This document shows, one piece after another, positions 33,314 through 42,576 of a stretch of DNA of 64,000 bases. This DNA comes from Thetidibacter halocola (GTDB taxonomy: Bacteria; Pseudomonadota; Alphaproteobacteria; Rhodobacterales; Rhodobacteraceae): NCBI RefSeq assembly GCF_018224955.1, contig NZ_JAGTUU010000010.1:62001-126000 (forward strand), read 5' to 3'. Made by a program: the position numbers and the translations under genes. Numbering within the stretch: position 1 is the first letter of the stretch; every line of letters begins with the position of its first letter. The notes beneath the pieces were generated by a model that saw only the letters and a list, made by a program, of their open reading frames with translations, had not been told where the DNA came from and ran no database searches.

Positions 33314-35140
33314 ATGCAGAACATTCCCAGCCCCCGCCCGCTTTTCGACGCCAGTGCCGCAGGCGGCGCCCGCAACCTGGGCGACCTGCCCGAGTGGGAT
33401 CTGACAGACCTTTACGCCGATCCCGACGCGCCCGAGCTCAAGCGCGATCTCGACTGGCTGGAAAAGGCCTGCGCCGATTTCGCCGCAGATTACGAGGGCA
33501 AGCTGGGCACGCTGGACGCGGCCGGGTTCCTCGAGGCGGTGCACCGGCATGAAAAGATCGAGAACATCGCCGGCCGCATCATGTCCTTCGCGGGCCTGCG
33601 CTATTACCAGCTGACGGTTGACCCCGAACGGACGAAATTCCTGTCCGACTGCCAGGAAAAGATCACCAACTTCACCACGCCGCTGGTTTTCTTCACGCTG
33701 GAACTGAACCGGCTGGAGGATTCCTTCCTCGACGGTCTTTTCTCGGCGAACGACGACCTCGCGCGCTACAAGCCCGCCTTCGACCGCATCCGCGCGATGA
33801 AACCCTACCAGCTTTCCGACGAACTGGAGAAATTCCTGCATGACCTCGGCGTGGTGGGCGACGCCTGGGAGCGGCTGTTCGACGAGACCATCGCCGGGCT
33901 GGAGTTCACCGTCGATGGTGAAGAACTGAACATCGAGGGCACCCTGAACCTGCTGACCGAGCAGGAGCGCAGCAAGCGCCAGGCCGCGGCCGAGGAACTG
34001 GCCCGCGTCTTCCAGGACAACATCCGCACCTTCGCCCGCGTGCACAACACCCAGGCCAAGGAAAAGGAGATCCTTGACCGCTGGCGCAAGATGCCGACGC
34101 CGCAGACCGGACGCCACCTGTCGAACGACGTCGAACCCGAGGTGGTAGAGGCGCTGCGCAACGCGGTGGTCGCCGCCTATCCGCGCCTGAGCCACCGTTA
34201 CTACGAGCTGAAACGCAAGTGGCTAGGCCTCGACGTGATGCAGGTCTGGGATCGCAACGCGCCGCTGCCGATGGAACAGACCCGCACGGTAGGCTGGTCC
34301 GAGGCCCGCGAGACGGTGATGACGGCCTATGCGGGCTTCGATCCGCGCATGGCCGAGATCGCGACACCGTTTTTCGAAAAGGGCTGGATCGACGCAGGCG
34401 TGAAGCCGGGCAAGGCGCCCGGCGCTTTCGCCCATCCCACGGTGACCACCGTGCATCCCTACATCATGCTGAATTACCTCGGAAAACCGCGCGACGTGAT
34501 GACGCTGGCGCATGAACTGGGACACGGCGTGCACCAGGTCCTGGCGGCAGGACAGGGCGAGATGCTGGCCTCGACGCCGCTGACGCTGGCCGAGACGGCA
34601 AGCGTCTTCGGCGAGATGCTGACCTTCCAGAAGATGCTGGAAAAGGCGAAGGACGACAAGGAACGCAAGATCCTGCTGGCCGGCAAGGTCGAGGACATGA
34701 TCAACACCGTCGTCCGCCAGATCGCCTTCTACGATTTCGAGTGCAAGCTGCACGCGGCGCGGCGCGGTGGCGAACTGACGCCGGACGACATCAACGCGCT
34801 GTGGATGAGCGTGCAGGCGGAATCCCTCGGGCCGGCCTTCGACTTCATGCCGGGATACGAGACCTTCTGGGCCTATATCCCGCATTTCGTGCACTCGCCC
34901 TTCTATGTCTACGCCTATGCCTTCGGCGACGGCCTGGTGAACGCGCTTTATGCCGCCTACCAGGAGGCGCCGCAGGGCTTCCAGGACAAGTATTTCGACA
35001 TGTTGAAGGCTGGCGGGTCAAAGCACCACAAGGCGTTGCTGGCCCCCTTCGGGCTGGATGCCACCGACCCGAAGTTCTGGGACAAGGGCCTGTCTATGAT
35101 CGAGGGCTTCATCGACCAGCTCGAGGCGATGGAAGGCTGA
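33314..35140 (+). CDS. pepF: Oligoendopeptidase F (M3 family)
   Basis: A 608-residue cytosolic zinc metallopeptidase that cuts short peptides. The HExxH motif is HELGH at residues 400-404 (LAHELGHGVHQVLA), and the third zinc ligand Glu lies in TLAETASVFGEML about 25 residues later. The length is normal for the family. It has its own ribosome binding site (ACGAGGAC). Confidence 0.95.
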   Translation: MQNIPSPRPLFDASAAGGARNLGDLPEWDLTDLYADPDAPELKRDLDWLEKACADFAADYEGKLGTLDAAGFLEAVHRHEKIENIAGRIMSFAGLRYYQLTVDPERTKFLSDCQEKITNFTTPLVFFTLELNRLEDSFLDGLFSANDDLARYKPAFDRIRAMKPYQLSDELEKFLHDLGVVGDAWERLFDETIAGLEFTVDGEELNIEGTLNLLTEQERSKRQAAAEELARVFQDNIRTFARVHNTQAKEKEILDRWRKMPTPQTGRHLSNDVEPEVVEALRNAVVAAYPRLSHRYYELKRKWLGLDVMQVWDRNAPLPMEQTRTVGWSEARETVMTAYAGFDPRMAEIATPFFEKGWIDAGVKPGKAPGAFAHPTVTTVHPYIMLNYLGKPRDVMTLAHELGHGVHQVLAAGQGEMLASTPLTLAETASVFGEMLTFQKMLEKAKDDKERKILLAGKVEDMINTVVRQIAFYDFECKLHAARRGGELTPDDINALWMSVQAESLGPAFDFMPGYETFWAYIPHFVHSPFYVYAYAFGDGLVNALYAAYQEAPQGFQDKYFDMLKAGGSKHHKALLAPFGLDATDPKFWDKGLSMIEGFIDQLEAMEG

Positions 35141-35148
35141 TCAAAAGC

Positions 35149-35173
35149 GGCGCCGGACAGACCGCCCGGCGCC
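35149..35173 (-). terminator. GC hairpin between pepF and the host-attachment gene
   Basis: GGCGCCGG at 35149-35156 is mirrored at 35166-35173 with a 9-base loop. Four T residues follow two bases after the stem on the leftward strand, so it probably ends the host-attachment transcript and may serve pepF as well. Confidence 0.55.
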
Positions 35174-35183
35174 TCTTGCCATC

Positions 35184-35630
35184 TCAGAACGCCGCCACAT
35201 CCTCGAAATGGCGCGGCAGGTCGTTCGTGGCCACGTGGACCAGATCCTTGTCCATGTCATGGGTGATTGCGACGCCCGACTGTTTCGCCAGCGCGGCGCG
35301 CAGGGCGCCCAACATCTTGGCCGGGGCCGAAACCATCAACCGGTCCTGCCCGCCCTTGCCGATGACGCGCGCAACCTCGTCGGCCAACGCCGCGGCGAAC
35401 CGGCCCCGGTTCAACTCTTCGGACGAGGTCGCGTCTTCCATCCCGTGCCGCGCCACGCCCGGCGCCGCTTGGGAACGCCCGGGACCGGACGTGTAAGCGG
35501 GCTCTAACCCCGCCAGCCCCTCGGCCGTCAGGTGGGACAACTGATGCAGCCCCTTGCCCACGCCATCATTCTCGAGGAGGCGCGCCTCGCGGTCATTGGC
35601 CAGCAAAAGAACAGTGCGAACCGGTTTCAT
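35184..35630 (-). CDS. Host-attachment family protein (PF10116-like)
   Basis: A 148-residue protein resembling the 'protein required for attachment to host cells' family: TVLLLANDREARLLENDG at the start, then RGRFAAALADEVARVIG and LMVSAPAKMLGALRAAL, and a C-terminal HDMDKDLVH region. The fold is like release factor eRF1 domain 3. The name comes from an Agrobacterium phenotype; the biochemical role is unknown. Confidence 0.8.
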   Translation of the reverse strand: MKPVRTVLLLANDREARLLENDGVGKGLHQLSHLTAEGLAGLEPAYTSGPGRSQAAPGVARHGMEDATSSEELNRGRFAAALADEVARVIGKGGQDRLMVSAPAKMLGALRAALAKQSGVAITHDMDKDLVHVATNDLPRHFEDVAAF

Positions 35631-35730
35631 CCCTTTTCTCCCTTTGGATACCCATCAGGAGAAGGATAGCGCCCCCGGCACACCACCACCTTGACCCTGC
35701 GCAAATCGCAGCAGGGTCACTGGCTGGAGG

Positions 35731-35976
35731 TCACAGCTTCGAATGCGAGCCGTCGCACAGCGGCGCGCGGGCCGAGTGCTTGCAGCCGCAGAAGAACGCC
35801 TTGCCATCCTTCTCCGCGGTATACTTGACCGGCGAGAATTCCGTGCCCTTGTGCGAACCGTCGCAGAACGGCTGGTTCTTCGACTGGCCGCAGGCACACC
35901 AAAAATAGGATTTGCCCGCTGCCACGTCGATGGCATAGGGCGATTTCTGTGCGATGATCGGGGTTTCGTCGGCCAA
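35731..35976 (-). CDS. Dual CDGSH iron-sulfur protein
   Basis: An 81-residue protein with two CDGSH zinc-finger-like 2Fe-2S sites: CACGQSKNQPFCDGSHKG and CGCKHSARAPLCDGSH. Each uses three Cys and one His. Such proteins are redox or cluster-transfer factors; the partner is unknown. Monocistronic as far as can be seen. Confidence 0.92.
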   Translation of the reverse strand: MADETPIIAQKSPYAIDVAAGKSYFWCACGQSKNQPFCDGSHKGTEFSPVKYTAEKDGKAFFCGCKHSARAPLCDGSHSKL

Positions 35977-36091
35977 GGGCTTTCTCCTGTCTGGCTTGGG
36001 TTTCGGCCCAAACAGCTAGCGTGCTACAGGCAAAGGCAAGCCACCCCGGCGGACGGGACTGGCTGGGTCAACGGGCGCCGCAGCGGCAGCC

Positions 36092-36481
36092 CTATCGCCG
36101 CGCGAACCAGTCTGCCGCTCGCCAGATCACCAGCAGAGACACGCCGACACCGGCAAGGCCGCGCATGAACGCGCCGTTTTCCCAGATCGGCCGGCTGGTC
36201 CAGAGCGCTGTCATCAACAGATCCAGCGGCCAAGCCAAGATGCGCCACGCCCACTCTATCACACCCGACGAATACGTCGCGCCGGGGTGGATCAGATAAG
36301 TGGCACCGGCACAGAAAACGCCTGTAAGGACATAGCCGCCGGCAACCAGTAGCCCGGCACTGACCGCATCTTCTGACTGTACGCCACTCGCCCTGACAGC
36401 CGCCCGCCAGATGCGGAGCACGACAAAGGCGTATGCCGCCAACAGGACGAGGAACGCGGCGACGAAAAGCGGGATGGCCAT
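36092..36481 (-). CDS. Hypothetical membrane protein
   Basis: A 129-residue protein with three or four hydrophobic segments (PLFVAAFLVLLAAYAFVVL at the N-terminus, LLVAGGYVLTGVFCAGATYL, and others near the C-terminus). No family is recognised. It is followed by neither a clear terminator nor a partner, and lies 13 bp downstream of the zinc-finger gene. Confidence 0.65.
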   Translation of the reverse strand: MAIPLFVAAFLVLLAAYAFVVLRIWRAAVRASGVQSEDAVSAGLLVAGGYVLTGVFCAGATYLIHPGATYSSGVIEWAWRILAWPLDLLMTALWTSRPIWENGAFMRGLAGVGVSLLVIWRAADWFARR

Positions 36482-36494
36482 GCGGCTTTCGCCC

Positions 36495-36764
36495 CTATTT
36501 CAGCTGCGAGTCCTTCGATCCGCGCCGGTTGATCCCGCCCCGGCGCAACTCGCGGCCCTGCCGCTCGGCGGCGCAGTCGATGCACAGCTTGACGCCGGGA
36601 ATCGCCTGCCGCCGCGCCTCGGGGATCGGCTCATCGCAGTCGGCGCAATGGGTCAGGCTTTCGCCCACCGGTGCGCGGCGGGCCTTCATCCGCGCGAGTT
36701 CCTCGGCGATCGAGGCCTCGATCTGCTCGTTCACCGCGCCGTCGCGGCTCCACCCTCCGGCCAT
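36495..36764 (-). CDS. DksA/TraR-type zinc-finger protein
   Basis: An 89-residue protein with the C4 finger CADCDEPIPEARRQAI followed by CIDC near residues 39-64, preceded by a short helix, like the TraR/phage-type short DksA homologues. Such proteins enter the RNA polymerase secondary channel. It lacks the long coiled coil of true DksA. Confidence 0.85.
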   Translation of the reverse strand: MAGGWSRDGAVNEQIEASIAEELARMKARRAPVGESLTHCADCDEPIPEARRQAIPGVKLCIDCAAERQGRELRRGGINRRGSKDSQLK

Positions 36765-36865
36765 TCGGGCCTCCCCCTCGTTTAGCAGACCAGCCGCGCC
36801 GCTTCATCTTGCCCGACAAACTCCCGCCGGAGGCATCCGAACGCAGCCAGCGGCGCTGCAGCCGG

Positions 36866-37171
36866 TCAGTCAAGCTCTGTCCAGGGCCACGGCTTCACCT
36901 CCGAAGCCGCAGTCTGATAGCGCGCAGCCTTGGCCATCCAGATCCCCAGGTCGGTGCCGAAATCGGCCAGCCGCTCGTTCGGCTGGCGGTTATTCACCAG
37001 CATGATGATCAGTTGCACCACCGTCGCGACCGTCAGCACGGTCTGCGCGAGGCTCAGCATCAGCCAGATCAGCAGCATGTAGGCCAGCCGCGCCGGCATT
37101 GGTTCGGCCCGGGTCGGCGGCTGTTCGCCGTTGATCCGTCCGTCGACCTTGTCCTCTTCGCTGGGGCTCAT
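36866..37171 (-). CDS. DUF4389 membrane protein
   Basis: A 101-residue protein with a charged N-terminus and two adjacent hydrophobic segments (ARLAYMLLIWLMLSLAQTVL and the following VATVVQLIIMLV), then NRQPNERLADFG, a pattern of DUF4389 proteins. The function is unknown. Confidence 0.75.
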   Translation of the reverse strand: MSPSEEDKVDGRINGEQPPTRAEPMPARLAYMLLIWLMLSLAQTVLTVATVVQLIIMLVNNRQPNERLADFGTDLGIWMAKAARYQTAASEVKPWPWTELD

Positions 37172-37292
37172 GGCACCCTCCCGTTACGGTCACGCTTGCG
37201 TGAGAGACTAGCCCAAAGCGCCCCCTTGCGCCAAGCGCGCCCTTGATCCCGCCGACTGCCCGCTATCCTCTTGCCCAACAAGGAGACAGATC

Positions 37293-37802
37293 ATGCTGCG
37301 CATCTTCGCCCTGCTCGCGACGCTTGTCGCTTCCCCGGCGCTGGCCGGGTTCACCTTTGCCAATATCGACGGCGGCACGATCGACCTCGACGATTTCAAG
37401 GGGCGGCCGGTGCTGGTGGTCAACACCGCCTCGCGCTGCGGCTTTACCCCGCAATATGACGGGCTCCAGGCGCTGTATGACCGCTACCGCGACCGGGGCC
37501 TGGTGGTGCTGGCGGTGCCGTCCAACGATTTCCGGCAGGAACTGGCCTCGGCCGAGGAGGTCAAGGAATTCTGCGAAGTCAATTTCGGCCTCGACATGCC
37601 CATGACCGACATCACGCCGGTCACTGGCGAGCAGGCGCACCCATTCTTCAAATGGATGCGCGAGGCACATGGATATGCCCCGCAATGGAATTTCAACAAG
37701 GTGCTTCTGGATGGCGAAGGCCAGCCCGTGGCGACCTTCGGGTCGATGACGCGGCCCCTGTCAGGGCCGATCACCGACCGGGTCGAGGCGCTGCTGCGCT
37801 AG
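37293..37802 (+). CDS. Glutathione peroxidase family protein, exported
   Basis: A 169-residue thiol peroxidase with an N-terminal signal peptide (ending PALAG), so it probably works in the periplasm. The catalytic Cys is in NTASRCGFTPQYDGL, the Gln is represented in the VPSNDF region, and the WNF motif lies in PQWNFNKVLLDG. Its TAG stop overlaps the opposing stop of the DUF465 gene. Confidence 0.88.
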   Translation: MLRIFALLATLVASPALAGFTFANIDGGTIDLDDFKGRPVLVVNTASRCGFTPQYDGLQALYDRYRDRGLVVLAVPSNDFRQELASAEEVKEFCEVNFGLDMPMTDITPVTGEQAHPFFKWMREAHGYAPQWNFNKVLLDGEGQPVATFGSMTRPLSGPITDRVEALLR

Positions 37803-38044
37803 GCCTTCTCGGCCGTCAGCATCGCGTAAATCTGATCCTTGAGCGCGGCGCGCTGCTTCCGCAGGGCGGTTTCGGCCAAGTCCTCCATAGGCTCGATATT
37901 TGTCTCGGCGCGGTGAATCTGACGGTTGAGGTCGTGGTATTCCTCAGCCAATCGGGCGAAATGCGCGTCGTGCGTCTTCAACTCGGTGATGCGGGCGGCG
38001 AGGTGCGGGAATTCCTCGTGCAGTTCGTGGGGTGTATGGCTCAT
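37799..38044 (-). CDS. DUF465 (YdcH-like) small helical protein
   Basis: An 81-residue helical protein (HELHEEFPHLAARITELKTH, then HFARLAEEYHDLNRQIHRAE) with the pattern of DUF465. It is cytosolic with unknown function. The start at 38044 (MSHTPHEL) is chosen over one 13 codons upstream on family length. Confidence 0.8.
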   Translation of the reverse strand: MSHTPHELHEEFPHLAARITELKTHDAHFARLAEEYHDLNRQIHRAETNIEPMEDLAETALRKQRAALKDQIYAMLTAEKA

Positions 38045-38128
38045 CGCGGTTCCTTTCTGTCCTTTGCCGAAGGACAGTCGCATCCGGTGGCGCCGCGAAC
38101 CTTGACCCGGATCAAGTCGGCCCGAATT

Positions 38129-38797
38129 TCATCGCCGCGCCCGGCGCCAGCCCGCATCCCGCGCCTCGGTCTCCGAACAGAACCAGCGTTCACCCTTGGC
38201 GGTGTCGATCCGCGTCCGGGAATACCAATCCTGTCCCGGCACGTGATAGATGCGCTTGCCGTCGGAACTGATGTTGCCCTTGATCGTGCAGCCATCCGGC
38301 GCGACACCAGCACTTACCGCGGGCAGATCGCGGCGGAAGGCCCGGAAATCGGCCGGCAGCGTGACATCGGCACCGTGCAGGCCGCGCCCTTCGACGACGG
38401 CCGACTTCTCGTCGAGGTCATAGTCCATCGAGTAGCGGCGATACGCAAAGGCCAGCCCCTCGCGCACCAGGACCCGGCCCATGTCCTGCCCGTCCACCAT
38501 GCAGCGCGCCACGGCGCGGCCATAGCGGTCTGTATCGACGACCGCGCAATCTGCCCGCGCGCCCTGGAACCGCGCCCGCACCTCGGACGTGACCCAGGCG
38601 CCGCAGGCCCAAAGCGGGCCGTTGCCGCCCGCACCGCACATCTGGTCCGATTCCGGCGCGTCGATGCCATGCAACCGCACGGACCGGCCCGCAACCTCCA
38701 GCGTGTCGCCATCCTTGACCCGGATGGTTCCGTCGATACGCTCCGCGGCCGCCAAAGGCGACGCGAGCAGCGCGACAATCATCAACCATTTACCCAT
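38129..38797 (-). CDS. Secreted thermonuclease (staphylococcal nuclease family)
   Basis: A 222-residue protein with a signal peptide (cleavage after PLAAA) and an SNase domain: VKDGDTLEVAGRSVRLHGID, the catalytic Arg, Asp and Glu in DAPE and nearby, and DRYGRAVARCMV. The last 50 residues form a small extra domain (GCTIKGNISSDGKRIYHVPG), also seen with other SNase proteins. It degrades nucleic acids outside the cytoplasm. A 20-bp AT-rich palindrome lies upstream. Confidence 0.88.
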   Translation of the reverse strand: MGKWLMIVALLASPLAAAERIDGTIRVKDGDTLEVAGRSVRLHGIDAPESDQMCGAGGNGPLWACGAWVTSEVRARFQGARADCAVVDTDRYGRAVARCMVDGQDMGRVLVREGLAFAYRRYSMDYDLDEKSAVVEGRGLHGADVTLPADFRAFRRDLPAVSAGVAPDGCTIKGNISSDGKRIYHVPGQDWYSRTRIDTAKGERWFCSETEARDAGWRRARR

Positions 38798-38835
38798 GTC
38801 TCCAAGATCGGAGGCATGGAACCCGCGTTCAAGCG

Positions 38836-38855
38836 TTAAGATTAATTAATCTTAA
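38836..38855. promoter_or_regulatory. Perfect 20-bp AT-rich palindrome
   Basis: TTAAGATTAA and its exact mirror meet without a spacer, giving TTAATTAA at the centre. It lies upstream of the nuclease gene and downstream of betC, with CGTTAA/TTAACG repeats flanking it at 38834-38839 and 38863-38868. It may be an operator of the nuclease gene. Confidence 0.5.
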
Positions 38856-38887
38856 GAAAGTGTTAACGTAGCGTGGACGATCCCGCC

Positions 38888-40393
38888 TCACTCGCCACGC
38901 GGGAATCGCTTGCTCTCCTCCAGCACGTTCAGGTCCATGTGGTTGCGCATGTAACGCTCGGATGCGTCGCGCAACGGCTGGAAATCCCACGGGAAATAGC
39001 CGCCCTGCCGCAGCGCCTCGTAGACCACCCAGCGCCGCGCCTGGGATTGGCGGACCTCGGAATCGAACCGCTCGAGGTCCCAGCGCTCGGCGGCCATGAT
39101 GCGGAACTGTTCCAGCACAGCGGCGCGGGCCGGATCCCCGGCAAGGTTGGTCAACTCGTGCGGGTCGTCCTCGAGGTTGAACAACTGCTCGGGGTCCAGC
39201 GCGCAATTGGTGTATTTCCACCGCCCCTGCCGCAGGCAGACCAGCGGCGCCTCGGACGCCTCGGCAGCATATTCCATCGCCACCGGCCCGCGCCGCTGCG
39301 CGCCCTGCATCAGGGGCACCAGGTCCTCGCCCTCGGTCCAGGGCATGACCTCGTCCATCGAGACGCCGGCCAGCGCACACAGCGTCGGACACAGGTCGAT
39401 GGTCGAGACCGGCGCGCCGACCCGCCGCCCGTCCTGCCCAGGCACCGCGATCATCAGCGGTACGCGGGCCGACCCCTCGTAGAAGTTCATCTTGTACCAC
39501 AGCCCGCGCTCGCCCAGCATGTCGCCGTGATCGCTGACGAAGACGACGATGGCCTCCTGCCGCGTGTCATCGAGCACCTGCAACAGCCGCCCGATCTTTT
39601 CGTCGAGATACGAGATGTTGGCGAAATAGGCCTGCCGCGCCCGGCGGATCATGTCCTCGGTGATGCTGTAGCTGCGCCAGTCGTTAGCGTCGAAGATGCG
39701 CCGGCTGTGCGGGTCATGATCCTCGTAGGGCATGGCCGGCACCTCCGGCAGCAGGTGCTCGCAATCCTCGTACAGGTCCCAGAATCGCTTGCGCGCCACG
39801 TAGGGGTCGTGCGGATGGGTGAAGCTGACCGTCAGGCACCAGGGACGCGCATCCCCGCCCCGCGCGAGGTCATACAGCTTCTGCTCGGTCTGAAAGGCCA
39901 CGTCGTCATCGTATTCCATCTGGTTGGTGATCTCGGCCACGCCAGCGCCCGTCACCGAACCCATGTTGTGATACCACCAGTCGATGCGCTCGCCCGGCTT
40001 GCGGTAATCCGGCGTCCAGCCGAAATCGGCGGGGTAGATGTCGGTGGTCAGTCGCTGCTCGAACCCGTGCAACTGGTCCGGCCCGACGAAATGCATCTTG
40101 CCCGAGAGACAGGTGAAATAGCCCGCCCGCCGAAGATGATGCGCATAGGTCGGAATGTCCGACGCGAATTCGGCGGCGTTGTCATAGACCCGCGTGACGC
40201 TGGGCAATTGCCCCGACATGAACGAGGCCCGCCCCGGCGCGCATAGCGGACTGGCGGTATAGGCGTTGGCGAACCGCGCCGACCGCGCCGCCAGCGCCCG
40301 CAGATGTGGCACATGCAGCCAGTCCGCCGGACCGTCGGGGAACAGCGTCCCGGTCAACTGGTCGACCATGACGATCAGGATATTCGGTTTCAT
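38888..40393 (-). CDS. betC: Choline-sulfatase
   Basis: A 501-residue sulfatase that frees choline from choline-O-sulfate, feeding glycine betaine synthesis or catabolism. The formylglycine motif CAPGR starts at Cys51 (SPLCAPGRASFMSG), the metal site begins with IVMVDQL, and the C-terminal choline-sulfatase extension is present (HDPHSRRIFDANDWR, then the YEALRQGGYFPWDFQP end). No betI, betA, betB or transporter lies beside it. Confidence 0.93.
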   Translation of the reverse strand: MKPNILIVMVDQLTGTLFPDGPADWLHVPHLRALAARSARFANAYTASPLCAPGRASFMSGQLPSVTRVYDNAAEFASDIPTYAHHLRRAGYFTCLSGKMHFVGPDQLHGFEQRLTTDIYPADFGWTPDYRKPGERIDWWYHNMGSVTGAGVAEITNQMEYDDDVAFQTEQKLYDLARGGDARPWCLTVSFTHPHDPYVARKRFWDLYEDCEHLLPEVPAMPYEDHDPHSRRIFDANDWRSYSITEDMIRRARQAYFANISYLDEKIGRLLQVLDDTRQEAIVVFVSDHGDMLGERGLWYKMNFYEGSARVPLMIAVPGQDGRRVGAPVSTIDLCPTLCALAGVSMDEVMPWTEGEDLVPLMQGAQRRGPVAMEYAAEASEAPLVCLRQGRWKYTNCALDPEQLFNLEDDPHELTNLAGDPARAAVLEQFRIMAAERWDLERFDSEVRQSQARRWVVYEALRQGGYFPWDFQPLRDASERYMRNHMDLNVLEESKRFPRGE

Positions 40394-40539
40394 GCGCGCC
40401 TCCCTGCCCTCGGGCGAGAGTGTCGCGCGCCGTGCCCGCCGTCAATCGGCAGCCACTTCCGGCTTCCTTGTGCCGCAAACAGGGGCAGTCCAGGGGACAA
40501 GGCGCCCTGGCCACACTCCGGCTGGCCGCATCCGGCCGG

Positions 40540-40737
40540 TCAGACCGCGATCGTGCCCAGGACCCGGTTCTGCGGCAAGCGCGCAACCTCGACCCCACCC
40601 TCGGTGCGACGCAGGTTGTAGCCATAGCCGCGCATCCGAAAGCGCCACTCGCTCTCGCTCAGCACCTTGCGGCGTTCGGCCAGAAGAAAGGCCATGATCT
40701 CGGTCATGTCGTCAGTCAACTTGTTCTCGGCAAACAT
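40540..40737 (-). CDS. Small conserved-looking hypothetical protein
   Basis: A 65-residue charged protein (KLTDDMTEIMAFLLAERRKV, then EWRFRMRGYGYNLRRTEGG) without membrane segments. No family is recognised. It has coding-like third-position bias and no evident partner. Confidence 0.5.
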   Translation of the reverse strand: MFAENKLTDDMTEIMAFLLAERRKVLSESEWRFRMRGYGYNLRRTEGGVEVARLPQNRVLGTIAV

Positions 40738-40873
40738 CGTATTTCTCCCGCTGCGTTCAGCCGTTCAATGAGATCACGCTGATTCATGATTGGGGCAGGA
40801 CTGTGCCGAGGCCGGGGATTCTTCGGGAAACGGCGACAATCCCCGATCGAGCCGGGGATCATGCACCCGACCG

Positions 40874-41773
40874 TCACAACTTGGTCGCATGCTCCACCGG
40901 GGTGATGCGTTTTTTCAGCACCGCCTCGCGCCAAGTAATGAACAACACCGCCCCCAAGATCAGCGTGCCGCCGGCAATCACCCATGGGTCGATCGGCTCG
41001 GCAAAGAACAGCGCGCCAATGGCGACCGACCAGACCAGTTGCAGGAAGGTGACGGGCTGCGTCACCGTCACCGGCGCTGCGGCGAAGGCCAGGGTCATCG
41101 TGTAATGCCCGGCGGTGGCGAAACTCGCCACGGCAAAGAGGATCGCCAGCGCCCGCCAGTCGGGCCAGACCCAGACAGAGATCGCCAGCGGCGCCAGCCC
41201 GATGGTCACCGTCACCGACAGGATGAAGACCACCACCGTCGCCGGCACCTCGCCCGACAGGATCTTGGCCAGCAGGTAGGACACCGCAAAGAACAAGGCC
41301 GTGCCCAGCATCGCCACATGGCCAGGGTCCAGTTCGCGAAAGCCGGGCCTAAGGATGACCAGGGCTCCTGCCAGCGCCGCGAGGATGGCCAGGATGCGTC
41401 GCAGGGCCAGCGTCTCGCCCAGGAAGAAGACGGCGAGGATCGTGACATAGACCGGATTGAGATAGTTCATCGCCGTCACCTCGGCGATGGGAATGCGTGT
41501 CATGGCATAGAACCACAGCACGACGCCCCCGGTATGGGTGATGCCCCGCAGGGTGAACAGGCGCCATTGCCGGGCGGTCAGCCGCGTCTGGCGCATGGCG
41601 GGCCACATCGGGATCAGAAAGACCAGCCCCAGCAGATAACGCAGAAAGGCCGATTCCGATGCCGGGATGGCACCGCCCAGCAGCTTGACCAAGGCCGTGA
41701 CCATGACAAAACACAGCCCCGTCACCGCCATCCAGAAGATGCCCCGGCCGGGGCTGTATTGCGTCTCGTCCAT
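40874..41773 (-). CDS. EamA/DMT-family transporter
   Basis: A 299-residue protein with ten membrane segments and two EamA repeats (FWMAVTGLCFVMVTALVKLL in the first, GTALFFAVSYLLAKILSG in the second). DMT exporters move metabolites or amino acids across the inner membrane. The start at 41773 (MDETQYSP) gives the family's usual N-terminus. It lies downstream of the LysE gene but with 80 bp between. Confidence 0.85.
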   Translation of the reverse strand: MDETQYSPGRGIFWMAVTGLCFVMVTALVKLLGGAIPASESAFLRYLLGLVFLIPMWPAMRQTRLTARQWRLFTLRGITHTGGVVLWFYAMTRIPIAEVTAMNYLNPVYVTILAVFFLGETLALRRILAILAALAGALVILRPGFRELDPGHVAMLGTALFFAVSYLLAKILSGEVPATVVVFILSVTVTIGLAPLAISVWVWPDWRALAILFAVASFATAGHYTMTLAFAAAPVTVTQPVTFLQLVWSVAIGALFFAEPIDPWVIAGGTLILGAVLFITWREAVLKKRITPVEHATKL

Positions 41774-41854
41774 AAGGACGGGTTTAACCGCCGGCGCGGC
41801 AGTGGCAAGGGGGCGGGGCGCAACCCCGCCTTGCGCCATGGAACAGCCCCGCGC

Positions 41855-42451
41855 TCAACCGCCCCACAGCAGCTTGGCCGCGATGGCCCACATGGTCAGG
41901 CCCACCAGCAGGTCCAGCCCCTGCCAGGCCCGCGGCCGTGAAAAGAGCGGCGCCAGCGCCCGCGCGCCGAATCCCAGGCTGAAGAAGAAGGCGAAAGACG
42001 CGGTCATCGCGCCCAGCGCAAAGGCCAGCCGCGGCTCGTATTGCGCCGAGACGGCACCAAGCAGCACCACGGTATCAAGATAGACATGCGGGTTGAGCCA
42101 GGTCAGCGCGAGACAGGTCAGCACCGCCGAGTGCAGGCTCTGCGCCTCGGCCCCGGCAACCAGCACCTGCCCGCCGCGCCAGGCGCTGCGCAGGGTGCGC
42201 GCGCCGTACCAGATCAGGAAAACCGCGCCGAAGACCCGCATCCAGAATTCCAGACCCGGCACCGCCTGCGTCAGCGCGCCGAACCCCGCCACCCCCGCCG
42301 CGATCAGCGCCGCGTCTGACAGCGCGCAGACCAGAACCACGGGCAGAACATGCGCCCGCCGCAGACCCTGCCGCAGGACAAAGGCGTTCTGCGCCCCGAT
42401 CGCCAGGATCAGCGAAAAACCCAGAGCGAATCCCGCGAAAGCCGCCTGCAT
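41855..42451 (-). CDS. LysE/ArgO-family amino-acid exporter
   Basis: A 198-residue membrane protein with the LysE family signature at the N-terminus (LGFSLILAIGAQNAFVLRQG) and six predicted membrane segments. It matches ArgO/LysE more closely than RhtB by this motif, so export of basic amino acids is likely. AAGGGG precedes the ATG. It diverges from the DUF5765 gene. Confidence 0.87.
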   Translation of the reverse strand: MQAAFAGFALGFSLILAIGAQNAFVLRQGLRRAHVLPVVLVCALSDAALIAAGVAGFGALTQAVPGLEFWMRVFGAVFLIWYGARTLRSAWRGGQVLVAGAEAQSLHSAVLTCLALTWLNPHVYLDTVVLLGAVSAQYEPRLAFALGAMTASFAFFFSLGFGARALAPLFSRPRAWQGLDLLVGLTMWAIAAKLLWGG

Positions 42452-42576
42452 GCCCTGCCCCTTCCTGTCCGTCGGCAGCCGGGTGCCATTTTGCTGCGCA
42501 GTGTGCAAGCGCCCATGGGCTTGACCCGACCGGCGTCGCGCCGCAGGGTCGGCGCAGCGTTCGGAAAGGAGCCGCC

